Positions 1 to 12,078 of a stretch of DNA of 64,000 nt are shown here, one piece after another. Each line of letters opens with the position of its first letter. The stretch's first letter is position 1. Origin of the DNA: Coriaria nepalensis (lineage: Eukaryota; Streptophyta; Magnoliopsida; Cucurbitales; Coriariaceae). The position numbers and the translations under genes are program-made. Below the pieces are notes generated by a model. The model had not been told where the DNA came from. It searched no databases and saw nothing but the letters and a program-made list of their open reading frames with translations. The DNA is taken from positions 12,118,001-12,182,000 of the forward strand of contig CP114485.1 of assembly GCA_027186245.1 (NCBI GenBank), written 5' to 3'.

Positions 1-191
1 GCTTTTTCTGGAGCTGTGAAATCTGTACAGGTTCATTTCAAGGACACCCGCTTGATTTTAGGTCTTCTTCTCAGCTTGAGGAGGAGAAGAAGACAAAGGA
101 GTTTTGCGGGCATAAGATTTTCTGAAACAAAGGGGGACAAAAAAAAAATCTCAGCAAAAAAAGAAAAAAGCTTGTCGCGAAAATAAGGATC

Positions 192-2786
192 ATGGAGGAA
201 GAGTCAAATTCTTGGCTAAGGAGAGCGAAATTTTCTCACACGGTTTGTCATAGATGGGACTCGGTTAGATTGAACTCTAGCCCTTTAATCCTCCAACCTG
301 ACCACAAAAATTTCGACTTGAAATCAAAATCAGGAGGAACATCTTCTTCCGGGCAGAAGTTGATGCCCGGAGGAAACTCCCATTTCCATCCAAGGCCTGC
401 CCTGATAATGCAGCGGTCAGTCTCTCCCCTGCCCGAAACTCCAATCTCTGACACGTTCAAAGAAGCCCGGTCGAATCAAAGGCGGTTTTCTACTCCCTTG
501 CCTCAACGTAGAGAACCCAAGAAGAAAGTGATTTCAAGAAAATCATCGAGTAATGATTTTCGGGAAGTTAAGTCATCAATGAATTCTATGCCCATGGGAC
601 ATTTGACTTGTATGAGAGTCAATGAAAAGCCGAGGATCCATAAGGAATCTTCTTGGACTAAGTTGTTTGATCATGGTGGAGGTAGGGTTAGTGCCGTTGA
701 TGCCGTAGATGAATACGACGTGGATCTTTCCAAGTTGTTTCTTGGGGTTAGGTTTGCGCATGGTGCCCACAGCCGGCTTTACCATGGGATATATAAAGAC
801 GAACCCATTGCTGTTAAGTTGATTAGGGTCCCAGATGATGATGAAAATGGAGGTCTTGGGGCTCGGTTAGGAAAACAATTTAGTAGAGAAGTCACTCTTT
901 TATCTCGACTTCACCATCCAAATGTTATAAAGGTTCGATCCCACTTGACTCATTTTTTCCCTTTCAATCGTCTTTTTGCTGTCCCAATATGTATTGTAAT
1001 TATTAGATTTGATGGTCTTTTAGATATGTGCATTCAGGTTTGGTTTTTCATTAGGGATTGCATTCGGTTGAGTCTTAAAACTGACATTTCGGTGAACCGA
1101 CATTTTGAAAACTTTATTTTGATTTTTGGTAGGGTAAACTGAATTTTGTTTAAATGTGCTATTGAAGCTAACAAACAAGGAATTCTAGGCTACACAGAGA
1201 TTGTAGACTTTGATGACTGGGATCATGCCATGCCATCGCTTTTTCACAGCAGATGCTGACATGGTATGATCCCTACTGCTGGGAGTATTACTCCATATGT
1301 AGCCTAGAATTTCTTGCAAACAACAAACGTTTTTTTTTTTTTTTGCCAAAACTAGATTTTAAATCTTAGGTGGCATTTTAAACTGTTGACCAAGTGAACC
1401 GTTGATCATTGTTTCCCTAGGTCTTAATGAAGTTAACAGATTTGGAACACGTGCATCTAGAGAATCCTAAGTTAATTGAGTTTTCAGAATTCGATTCTGT
1501 TGTTGCTCTGTATATCCTTTTATATTTTTCCTTAAGTGAGGATTGTATCTGTTATTTCATACTTACAACTTGATTTTGATCTGTTGACCCCAGTTGGTAG
1601 CAGCATGTAGAAAACCACCGGTTTATTGTGTCATAACAGAATACCTTTCCGAAGGTTCCTTAAGGGCATATCTACGCAAACTTGAGCACAAATCCCTTAC
1701 TCTCCAAAAACTTATTGCGATCGCACTGGACATTGCTCGTGGGATGGAATACATTCAGTCTCAAGGTGTCATTCATAGGGACCTTAAACCTGAGAACATC
1801 CTCATCGATCAAGATATGCACTTCAAAGTCGCGGATTTTGGTATAGCTTGCGAGGAGGTGTATTGTGATTTGTTGGCTGATGATCCCGGGACTTACAGGT
1901 GGATGGCCCCTGAGATGATTAAACGTAAGTCATATGGGAAAAAGGTTGATGTTTATAGTTTTGGACTTATCTTGTGGGAAATGGTTGTTGGAACAATTCC
2001 ATACGAGGACATGAACCCCATTCAGGCTGCTTTTGCAGTTGTGCATAAGGTCTGTTTTTATCTGTTTATTTATTTCTTTTTGGGTGATTATTTTTTTATT
2101 CTTTTTTTAATTGAATGTCTGATTTTTTGGCATTTTGGGCTTTCAAAATTTTGATTCATTAGGCCATTAATAGTGATGTTGTTTAGGGTTTATAGAGTTT
2201 AAGGCTGATTTTAGTTTTGGAAGGTTTTCTTTTGGTGGAATCTTGAGTTTTGTGATCGACTTTTAAGGAATTGAGATAGAACGTTTAACGGGCTAAACAG
2301 TGAGGGTATACTAGGTAAAGTGGATCTACTGTTTAGATTAGTCCAAACTGGATTTTGGTCCTTCCTTAGCCAGGCTTTAAACTCCGATTCATCTTCTAGT
2401 ATTGTTTTGGTATTTTGTTTGTTTCCATTTCTCTTACTTGATTATGCATTAAACTCTAGATCATGATATCTTATTATGGGATCTAACTTCTTGCAAGGAC
2501 TGTACAGAATCTTAGACCTGTTATTCCGGCAGACTGTCCATTGGCCATGCGAGCTTTGATCGATCAGTGTTGGTCCTTGCAACCCGAAAAGAGACCGGAT
2601 TTTTGGCAAGTGGTTAAGGTACTCGAACAATTCGAATCTTCACTTGCTCGTGATGGGACGTTGAATTTTGTTCAAAACCAAATTTGCCAAGATCATAAGA
2701 AGGGCCTCCTCCATTGGATTCAGAAACTGGGTCCCGTTCCTTCATCTTCCCCTAATTTGACCACGCTTAAGCCTAAATTCTTATGA
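192..2786 (+). CDS. Raf-like MAPKKK serine/threonine kinase (plant group C)
   Basis: Three exons, 192-932, 1594-2049 and 2508-2786, join in phase 0 to give about 491 residues. The first 180 or so residues are a basic, serine-rich N-terminus beginning MEEESNSWLRRAKFSHTVCH, a start I associate with Arabidopsis At5g58950/At3g46930-type Raf-like kinases. The kinase domain follows: AVK lysine near residue 209, HRDLKPEN with catalytic Asp near 310, DFG at 328-330, then APE and a C-lobe ending in the RPDF region of exon 3. Such soluble kinases phosphorylate Ser/Thr in MAPK-type or stress signalling; the substrate here is unknown. Bases 1-191 look like its 5' leader. Intron 1 (933-1593) carries a foldback described separately. 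Nothing is broken. Family membership is firm; the exact Arabidopsis counterpart is from memory. Confidence 0.9.
1176..1316. repeat. Imperfect inverted repeat (foldback) in kinase intron 1
   Basis: Arm 1176-1235 pairs with arm 1255-1316 around a loop of about 20 nt. The outer part (AATTCTAGGCTACA) and the inner part (GGGATCAT.CCATG) match very well and the middle is looser. It could be a small MITE or a MIRNA-like hairpin. I do not recognise a known miRNA in it. Confidence 0.7.
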
Positions 2787-4610
2787 GGCTCGGGTTTTGT
2801 AATTAAAAAGGTTCCAGTTTGTTTTTTCCGTTTTCCGTTTTGTAATGTATTTTTCATTGCTACATTCATACGAGTGATTGAATAGACCACCACGCCGATT
2901 CAGCGGTAGCGGCGGAATCAGGAATAAAAGTCAGTCAGTAAATAATTATTTTTTACTGCTAAGTTTTTTTGTAAATATTAGTTCATATTTAAAAGTAATA
3001 ATATAAATATATATAGAAGTTGATCATATTATTAAAACAAAAAGACTTCATAAGAATTTGCCAAAGTGTTAAAATTTATTTTGGATTTATATTTTATTAA
3101 AAGTGAATCAAAAGGAAATTTAAATATTACAAATAATAAGTGCTTTTACATAAGTTTCCTATTAATATTTTTCATATTTTTTACTTTGTCTAGTATTTTG
3201 AAGTAAAATTGATAAAAATAAAAAATAAAAAATAAAAAAAATTTAAAAGAAGTAAATTAAAGTAAATAAATACTTGGAGAACTTAAATATAATAAATAAA
3301 AATTTGGAAATTTATGGCTGTCGACCACATGAAAGAGGCCCAATTTTTTTTTTTTTAAACCCCCCAAAAAGCATTAAAAAAGCCCAATATTAAATGAAAA
3401 GAGTTCGTTGTGGCTAAAAATAGCCCAACCGGCCTATCCCTCTTGCATCATCTTCATTCTTCTGCTCTTTTCATGGCTGCCGATCCCTCTTTTTTCTTTT
3501 TTCCTTCTTGGAATCAGCCTGGCAGCCAGCTTGGTTCCGCCACTGGATCCAGGATCTCTATACAGTAAAGGCAGACTGTATTAGAGGTGCAAGAGCGAAG
3601 GGGTGTAGATTATATATTTATAAGAAAAAATTTAGCGGGTAAAATTCTATAAAATTTTTATGTACCTTTATTCTAATAGGGATAGAAATTTAAATTTTAA
3701 AAACTTTTGAAGAATTAATGAAATTTGTTAATGTGAGAAGAGAAGTTGAGAATTGAAAATTAGAGATTGTGAGAGTAAGAATTTAAAAATTATAAATTTT
3801 ACCCCTAAAATTATAAAATTAATCCTTAAAAATTTTGAAATAGTTTTTGGAGGCAGCTGTAAATTCGCACATGTATATATATATACACACTATCATACGA
3901 AAAACTCGTTGGAACCACCCAAGTGCATTCGATATATTTTTATTAATGATCTAAATTTAATTTAAAATCACTTCAATGCGTAATCTAAATATAATTAAAA
4001 CAACTTTTTCGGTGCTTGGGCCGTCTAGTGAGACAGTTTCTTGCACAAACAAATGACGTAGAATCAAAATATATGTTAAGAGTTTGATATTTATAGCACA
4101 TACCCACAATGGAATGGAATGGAAAGCCAATGGGGTGACCATTTCGATTTGGATCCTTGAGACCATTTCGACCATCTTGATTGTTCGTGCACATGGAATA
4201 AATCTCAAATGACAAGAAAAACAAGGATAGATCACATTGTTACTTTGCTTTTCTTGTTTTTCACTTCTTTTATTTATTTATCGGCTGTAGTAAACAAGAA
4301 TGGGCGTTGTCTTGTCTGGCCCAATAGGTAAATGCAAATTGATACAGATCCAAAAAATCCGGCCGAATCGATCGGAGTTAGATATTTTCGATCGGATCCT
4401 ATTTATTGAGAAAGATTAGGATGTATATGATACCCGACTTAACGTATCATTCATAAATAAGTAAAAAATGATAAATAACTTAAAGTCTTCAACAATCAGC
4501 CATTGTGAGGAGGAAAAAAGCTGAGATGCAAATAGATAAAGAAAGAAAGAAAAAAAAAAAGAAAGAAATATTCCACCATCCTCGACCTCAGCCACAAAAC
4601 CGGCCCGACA

Positions 4611-4652
4611 TGTACATACTGTCAGTAAAAGCTGTACATACTGTCAGTAAAA
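4611..4652. repeat. Direct duplication of 20 bp
   Basis: The 20-mer TGTACATACTGTCAGTAAAA occurs at 4611-4630 and again at 4633-4652, separated by two bases. No gene lies nearby. Confidence 0.9.
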
Positions 4653-6886
4653 CACGAACCTAAGTTGCTTTACTTTGATTCTTTCTCACACCGTCTTTTT
4701 TATCTCTCTCAGGGTACTCACTGTCGGATTTGATATGTAATTACTCTCCACCTTTGTTCGTTTTAAATTTTGTATGTGAATACAAAATCACGCTTTGGTG
4801 TGATAAGGTTTCAAACTCATAATTAAATCTGAACTCTTGTTGCGTGCTGTGTCCTCGGAAATAGATCAACAAATTGGTTTGATTACAACATGTTTATAAT
4901 CGCGACACCGTGTCTAATACAAAGACGACACACTTATTAATTAAACATTACACGACCCATCACAATTTAATGCATTACGTAGAATGTATTCCAAAGTGTA
5001 GTACCCAAATGAAGATCATAATATGAAGATGAAGATGTCTAAGCCTTATGAGCCCAGGGCATATTCGTATCTTGATATGATGTGAGTCAGTAACGTTCAT
5101 GCACTAGTTAACCAGAATATTGATCAACATACAATTCGTTTAATAGATGTATCAACGTATGGTGTCTTAATCAGGTAGATGTCGTGAAATGATATCTCTT
5201 TAATTTGAACCCGATTATCCTGATTCGGTGCTTACTATGTTGGAATTTTTAGTTGTTGATCTTATTTCTTATTGTGCAAGCTCTTCCTGTTAGGAGCTGC
5301 TCAGTTGTTTAGCAGGTCTTTTGTCAAGGGTTTTGCTTACGTATGAGGCTCTGCTGACGTGTGCTTATTATTAAATAAAAAGGCCATTCTGTCTCAGGTG
5401 TTTAAATATTGATATATTTTTTTTTTATCAAAAGGAGAGAAATTTTATTGAAAAAATAAAAATAAAAAAATATATAAATATAATATTATAATTTTAAACA
5501 TATTTTTTAAATAAAAAAAATAGATGAAAAGTAAAATTATATTTTAAATTTTTTTGAGATTCATTCAATATTACTAAATAAAACATATTAAATCCTATTT
5601 TTTGACCCTTAAGTTTAATTGGATAACATAAATAAATAAACTCTTACTTGATAACATCGAATACCATATCGTATCGGATAACTTTTATTACTTGAGCACA
5701 CATAATTATACATACACCTTAATCAATACAGAATCCATTTTCATACTCCGTCTAAATATGTGTATTTCGTGTCATATTATAATACGTACTGACAAATTAA
5801 CTGACAATGAACAGAGAACAATATATTTTATATGGTTAAGAAGATATTTATATAGTATGAAATGAAGTTCAAACACCATCGAAAGTAGCAGATTCTTGCT
5901 AAAAGATGATCGGTACTGTTTCCGAAATGTGATTCATACTGTGTTCCATTGGTGTAGAATCCGATGATTACTTTTTTGATTAATCATTAATTGATTAGGG
6001 TATAGTTTTAAAGGAGAAGTTCTAACGTGTTTTAGGAATAGAGATGAGGTGTCTACTTTAATCATTAAAATAATATTTTTCGACTTTTTTTATTTTTTTA
6101 TTTTTTTATTTATAAATATTTAACAACTATGTATCGGTTAAAACCGAATGTCATATGTACTAGTCGGAAGCATACTCATTTTAAAAGTTATGTCTCATTT
6201 TTAATGAGTTCATATCATTTACTAACCCGTGCGAAGTGTTAAAAACACTAATATATGTATTAATTATGGATATATTAATTATGAATACACTTAGACTTAG
6301 ACTTGATTATCGGCATTCGTTTCCACTTGGGTATAAGTTGTTGACCTTTTCTTCCACTCAAATGAGATGATTCATCTTCTATTTTTTCAGATAGATAACA
6401 CTCTAATCCTCAAGTCAAAGCTAGTAGGGAGAGATATCTACTCTTATTAATTAGGGTGAAGAAGTCATCTTTCATTAGGAAATGTCCCGCTTGTGGCTAT
6501 GGAATAAGTGGATACTTCAAGATCGACCGTGGGATTATTTGAAAGGGCCCGACCCGTTTCCACCGCCTTCTGCCGGCTCAGGAGCAGGCGGATGGTTTTG
6601 ATCAATCTCTATTCGTTGTTGATCGACCCTTGGAGTGACGTTATAACAACATTCATGTTTAGATTTTCAGCCACTAGTTCTCAGACTTACGCGCGAACAA
6701 CACTCAATATGTTTTAATCAAAAACATACTAATTATAAACACAGAGATTAGATCAAAAATCGAAATAAATAAATAAATAAAATTAACCAGAAAAAAAAAG
6801 GACAAAATAAAGGTGAGATAAAATAACATTATTTTGAAGTAAGAGATTTAAAAAAAAAAAAAAATTTAAATAAAAACTTCATTTTT

Positions 6887-7052
6887 ACTCCAATTACACC
6901 AAAAATGCCTCAATTTTAAGCGGTAAGTGATTGTCCACGTCTCATAAAAATAACTAGACCCACTACCTTCACAATCAGCAAGCTTTTAACAGAAGCTGAA
7001 TAACTAGACCCACTACCCACTACCTCCAATTACACCAAAAATGCCTCAATTT
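6887..7052. repeat. Spaced 30-bp direct repeat upstream of the bHLH gene
   Basis: A unit containing CCAATTACACCAAAAATGCC occurs at about 6887-6917 and 7023-7052. A shorter unit, AACTAGACCCACTACC, is also doubled between them. This suggests a local duplication about 200 bp upstream of the bHLH start. No function is evident. Confidence 0.8.
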
Positions 7053-7249
7053 ATTAATGATATGATTTTTACTTTTTTTTTTTTTTCCTTTGAACTCTGA
7101 CTCTTTGTCCCTTCTCATAGAAAGCGTCGAGCAAACCCTATTTATTAACCCTACTCTAATGCTTGCATCTGATGAGAAGTTTAAATATATATTATCTCTG
7201 GTACTTAAATTTGAGATAATCATTTAATATTCATATCACATTTTGCATC

Positions 7250-8019
7250 ATGGATGGAAACCCTAGTTCATCAAGAACAGATAGAAAAATCATAGAGAGA
7301 AATAGAAGAAATCAAATGAAAGATCTCTACTCAACTCTCAATTCTCTAGTTCCCCACCCAGGCAAACCAGTATTCCTCTCTTTCTCTCTTTTAAGCCTTT
7401 CTTTTTCTTAAATATGTATGTATGTGTACTTATGTATGTTATGTCTTGATTAGAAAGTCATATCCTTGCCGGATCAACTAGAAGAAGCTGCAAATTATAT
7501 AAAGAAGTTGAAGAAAAGCTTGGAAACTATGAAGGAGAAGAAGAGAAACTTAATGAGAACTGAGAAGCTCGAGGAAATACTATTGGGAGAATTAAAATCA
7601 TCATCCTCATCAATAGTATTACCTCAATTTGAGATTAATCAAGTGGGTTCGGCTTTAAAGGTCGTTTTAATTACCGGGTCGGATATTTCTGATAAATTCA
7701 ATATTTTTGTTGAAACTATTCGTGTTCTTCATGAAGAGGGAGCTGAAATTGTCAATACCAGTTTCTCTGTTGTTGATGATACAGTTTTCTATACATTACA
7801 CGGCAAGGTATTTAAAAAAAAGCATATATATATATATATATATACGTATTACAATTTCTTTTCATTTATTTTATTAATTTATAAAGAAATTAACTAATTA
7901 ATAGATTCTAACTTTTCATGTAATGTTTTACGTGATAGATTGACGATTTGAGACAGGCTTCTGGAACTACCGCCAGAATTTCTGAGAGAGTAAAAAAATT
8001 TGTCCATGAAGGATGCTAA
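7250..8019 (+). CDS. bHLH transcription factor, bHLH162-like
   Basis: Exons 7250-7369, 7454-7807 and 7939-8019 join in phase 0 and encode 184 residues. Residues 11-20 form the basic region (DRKIIERNRR), with the E-box-contacting Glu and the Arg residues, but Ile where many bHLH proteins have His. Helix 1 ends at LNSLVP. Exon 2 starts at VISLPDQLEEAANYIKKL, helix 2. The C-terminal half has the ACT-like fold region usual in this small-bHLH subfamily. The short N-terminus and early bHLH match Arabidopsis bHLH162/bHLH118-type proteins. It should act in the nucleus as a dimer; target genes cannot be inferred. A TATATA-rich stretch lies about 60 bp upstream. Intact. Confidence 0.88.
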
Positions 8020-8106
8020 GTAGTGCAGTCTTTTTGAGAAGTTGCTGTTAACTAATGAAGCTGATAAGATGACTTGTGAGTTTGATTACTAGCCACTTGG
8101 AGTTAA

Positions 8107-8146
8107 TTAATTAATACTCTTATGCATTAATTAATACTCTTATGCA
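8107..8146. repeat. Perfect 20-bp tandem duplication
   Basis: TTAATTAATACTCTTATGCA is repeated head to tail at 8107-8126 and 8127-8146, about 90 bp past the bHLH stop and probably in its 3' UTR. Confidence 0.9.
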
Positions 8147-8559
8147 TGTTCGAAAGAGTAAAAAGACCAAACATAACTGACATGTTATTATTATTTATCA
8201 TGTGATACTTGGATTAGGATCTTGGACATTTCCTTCTACAGTTTTATGACGAGATTTCTTCTCTCCAAATGACATAGTTCAACATACAAGTTACGTTAAA
8301 TTACAAGTGGACCTTCTATATTTTATTAGAGAAATTCTAGCTACCCTACTTATATATAATGGCCGATCCAAGGTTTTTTTTTTTTTTTTTTTTTTTGTCT
8401 CCCTCCAATTTGGGGCTTATTTTTTCAATTCGTGGTATTGGGGTCGGGGGATTTGCAATGTCAAAGGAGTCCGGTGATAATAAATGGGTGATACAAGGAA
8501 AGAAGATAGTGCTATATTTTCATTAATCTTCATTGCTTCTCCATGCTGTTGTTAGAAAA

Positions 8560-10307
8560 CAAAACTCAAATAAACAAGAATAGAGGAAGTGTAGAAAATG
8601 TAGAAAATCTCATATATTAAATTCGATTGCTTTATAACATACATAGCAAAATTATAAGAACGCCAAACATGGTTATTGGTTTCAAAAACTTGATCAGCAC
8701 AACTAAAATAATGGATAATGAGTGTTGGAAGCAAAGATCGACAATTACACATAAAAACATCTTCTGACTTGTTCTACAAATAACAGACAAACTGCAGCCG
8801 TCGAGTACGTCAACCTGTCGACCTATTGACTCATCAAGTACTTCAACTCTTCGACCCATCAAGTACGTCGAGCAATTGACCCCTTTAAGTGCGTTGAGCA
8901 ATCGAGCTAACAAGTACGTCAACCCAAAACAAGCAGTTTCTAACTCTCCTACTTGATTGGTTTGGAAATCACTCCTAATCTTTCTCTAAACTTTTCAAAC
9001 TTGAATGTGGACAAAGACTTTGTGAATTCAACATCAATTCCTTCAAAATTACACTCAAATGTGGTTTCTTTATCAATAATCATATCTCAAGCATTTACCA
9101 CTTTGTTAGCCTTAGGATTAAATACCCTGTATCATTTGACATCAAGGATACAACTTACCAACACACACTTCTCAGCCTTCTCAGAGAGCTTGTCTCTTTT
9201 TGTATCAGAACAAAAAATTTGCAAATGAGAGACTGAAGGCTTACTGTCATTCCATGCTTCAAATGGAGTCATTTTCTTTACAGACTTAGTTGGAAGTCTG
9301 TTCAGAATGTACACACTTGTGCTTGCTATTTCAGCTTAAAACTTTTTGGGCATTTGCTTCTCAATTAACATACTCCTTATTATCTCCATTATGATTCTAT
9401 TTTTCCTTTCAGAAATATAATTTTTTTAGGATTATAAGGAATGGTAAGTTGATGATTAATACTATTACTTTGAAAGAACTACTTGAACTCAAGTTATAGA
9501 TATTCTCCTCCATTATATGTTCTGATGGCCTTCACTTTCTTTTCACTTTATGTCTCCACTAATGCTTTAAACTTCTTGAAGATAAAAAATACTTCAGACT
9601 TTTCTTTAAGAAAGTGTATCCAACAGAATCTTGACTTGTCATTTACGAATATGATAAAATACTTGGAGCCATTTAAAGACACCACATTGAAAGGTCCACA
9701 CACATCTGAGTGGATCGGCTCAAGCTTCTCCGAAGCCGTTGTAGCTTAATTTTTTGGAAACACCTTCTTTATCATCTTTCCAAGTTGACAATCTTCACAA
9801 ACTTTAGGTTGAGGTTGAACAGAAGGCATGTCTTTTGCAAGACCTTTTGAGTTTAGCTTCTTGATAAACTTGAGATCAAAATGGCCAAACCGTTTGTGTC
9901 ATGTCCAAGCATCTATTTCTCTACATGACAATGCTTGATGTTTTCAATCCACATTGAAGCAGTTTTGATGAATTGGAACTCTAACCACTTCATTTAGTTG
10001 AGCATCATGAATAACAAAGTGAGCTCCTATAACATTAGAGTGTATCCATGCTTCATCATCTGCCCTACACTCAGTAGATTTTGATTGATGACAGACACAT
10101 ATAATACATTGGCTATATGCCTGATTCCACCACTGGTTTGTACAACAACAATTCCTTTGCCATGAACTGGAGCTATTTCTCCATTTCTGACCATTATGTT
10201 GGTTGAAAATTTCATTTTTATTGTTTCAAATAGACCAAGATCATGTGACATGTGGTTGGAACATCCATTATTTCTTGGACTCAAAATTTGAATGAGCCAT
10301 GTATTGG
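8560..10307 (-). mobile_element. Ty1/copia retrotransposon fragment (protease to integrase)
   Basis: Read on the minus strand from 10307 down, decayed pieces of a copia polyprotein appear in order: an aspartic-protease segment (GCSNHMSHDLG), pre-integrase pieces, and integrase including MYILNRLPTKSVKKMTPFEAW near 9260-9314. The linker toward reverse transcriptase follows. The protease active-site DSG position reads NNG here, so it is probably dead. Stops and frameshifts are frequent. At about 8790-8920 the minus strand encodes a short repetitive peptide built on VDVLDESIGRQ-like units. The 5' side ends abruptly at an unrelated LTR (10308), so the fragment was probably split by that insertion. 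The low-coordinate edge is approximate. Confidence 0.8.
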
Positions 10308-12078
10308 AAAACGGGTTTAAAAGTTTGCAGCGGAAGCAATTGTTGGTCTTAGTATTTAACAAAAAATGTCTCAAAAACTTTTAGGAATCCTTTATATATA
10401 TATACAAATTAATCCTTTACGGTAGATGAAGAAACATACATTAGTCCACGTGAATTGATCGTTAAGACTCACACCATGATCTTTCAAGTTGATACTCAAC
10501 ACACTAGGACCTTTGTGGGCACGTAGAGATGACACATTTTTCTTTCTCTTAAAGGTGATCTCTTCTCCTTTTTCTAACCTTTTTGAAATAATTAGAATAT
10601 GATGTATTTATAAAATTCTATTAGGTTTTCTTATTTAACATTATTTTTAATTTAAACACTTTAAATTAATTGAATTGATAACTCAAACATAATATTAAAT
10701 AATAAAATAATCATAAGATATCTTTTAATAATATCTTTGATTTGGTCAAATATTTTCAAATCTAATTTAAAATAGAGTCTTATCTATTTTAAATCAAATC
10801 ATATCTTATTTGAATTTTAAATTAGTTTGTTAAATCAATTTAAATTTGATTTGCATAATCTTAATATTAAGTTGATATCTCATAACAACTTAATATTTAG
10901 ATAACATATTTAATTCAAAATTAAATATATTATTATTATTTTATTAAAGTGAATTTTGAAATTCATTATTTAATTACATCTTTTAATTAATTAATTCTTT
11001 AATGAACTAATTAATACTAATAATCTCATAATTATATATTTGCCTCAGAAAACTATTTTCTTTACAAATAAATCATTTCTTTACTTTTGTCACTCTTACC
11101 CTATACAATATTTTATAAAGGCGACCTTGGGACCATGAACCTATAATTTTAAACTCTAATAAATTAGATTATTAATTAAATTTTTTAATATAATAAATCT
11201 TAGAGCTGATCAATCTCTAATAGAACAAATTAGAGCTATATAGAACAAATTACTGAACAATCTCTAATAGTCCATTGATATTATCATTACATGCAATTCA
11301 ATCCTCTAATAATTGATTCATAATTAAAGCTGATCAAAATTACCATTTTACCTCTCTAATTATCTCATTGCCTTAAGTACCATTAATCTACTAGTGAACG
11401 GTCAATTTATAACTTAATTATAAATTTGAGTTTAAGACCATTTATTTCTAGAATTAACTCTCAAGGGAACCAATATACAATCTTGTATGAAGACGGTTTA
11501 GATTCCATATCTGTAAATCATGTTTCTCGCTATTTATCCCAATGAATCTCCAAAACAAAAGTCTTTAACATGTTTTCCAAACAAACAGTGACGAATAAAT
11601 CAAAAGATCCAATTGACATAAACATGAGTTCATGACTACTCACGATTCAGATTGATATGTATATGATCATCTATTGATATGAATAAAATCATTTATGGCA
11701 AACGGTATGTTGATAAAGAATTAATTCATATCGAGTTTAGTCCTATATAATCAAATTATATAAGGTACCTCCACTAAGATGTCTATTTACATCAGTAATC
11801 CAGATCTAGATCATTTGCATTCATAATGCCAGTGGACCGTACTAGCAACCATTAATTAAAGATTCTATACTTTAATATGTTGAGGATAATTTAACTATAA
11901 TTTCAATCATTTAGTACTAATATAAGATTATAGTTACATATATGAATTTGGAATTTTCTGATATTTATATACATTATTCAATAATAACACATTCAAATAA
12001 TTATATAGAAAAATATCACTTTTTTTAATTTCATAAAATTGTATTCATTACATGCTTTTAGGGTATCATGCCTAACAA
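10308..12078 (-). repeat. Long LTR (about 1.77 kb) of a copia element, minus orientation
   Basis: On the minus strand the segment starts TGTTAGGCATGATACCC directly after a purine-rich tract (AAGTGAGAGAT) that follows RNase H-like sequence, the normal 3' LTR arrangement. It ends in the CTTCCGCTGC region next to a broken copia protease gene. About 1.7 kb at 28509-30236 on the plus strand is clearly related over most of its length, which confirms a dispersed repeat. It is AT-rich with no ORF. No matching 5' LTR is visible above 15520. Confidence 0.75.

Larger units (their letters stand above)
2787..7249. other. Intergenic DNA, AT-rich, no gene seen
   Basis: Only short AT-rich chance frames are present. 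The first few hundred bases should contain the kinase 3' UTR. About 3425-3560 is richer in GC but gives no recognisable protein. Two short direct repeats are listed separately. The last 60 bases before the bHLH start contain a TATATATT-like stretch near 7186 that could serve as its TATA box. Confidence 0.6.

Noticed and set aside
1176..1316. A known conserved miRNA precursor
   Set aside because: Neither arm contains a mature miRNA sequence I recognise, so only a structural call is made.
6508..6717. 69-residue frame in a GC-richer patch
   Set aside because: No match to any family I know; adjacent sequence has no splice-compatible exons.
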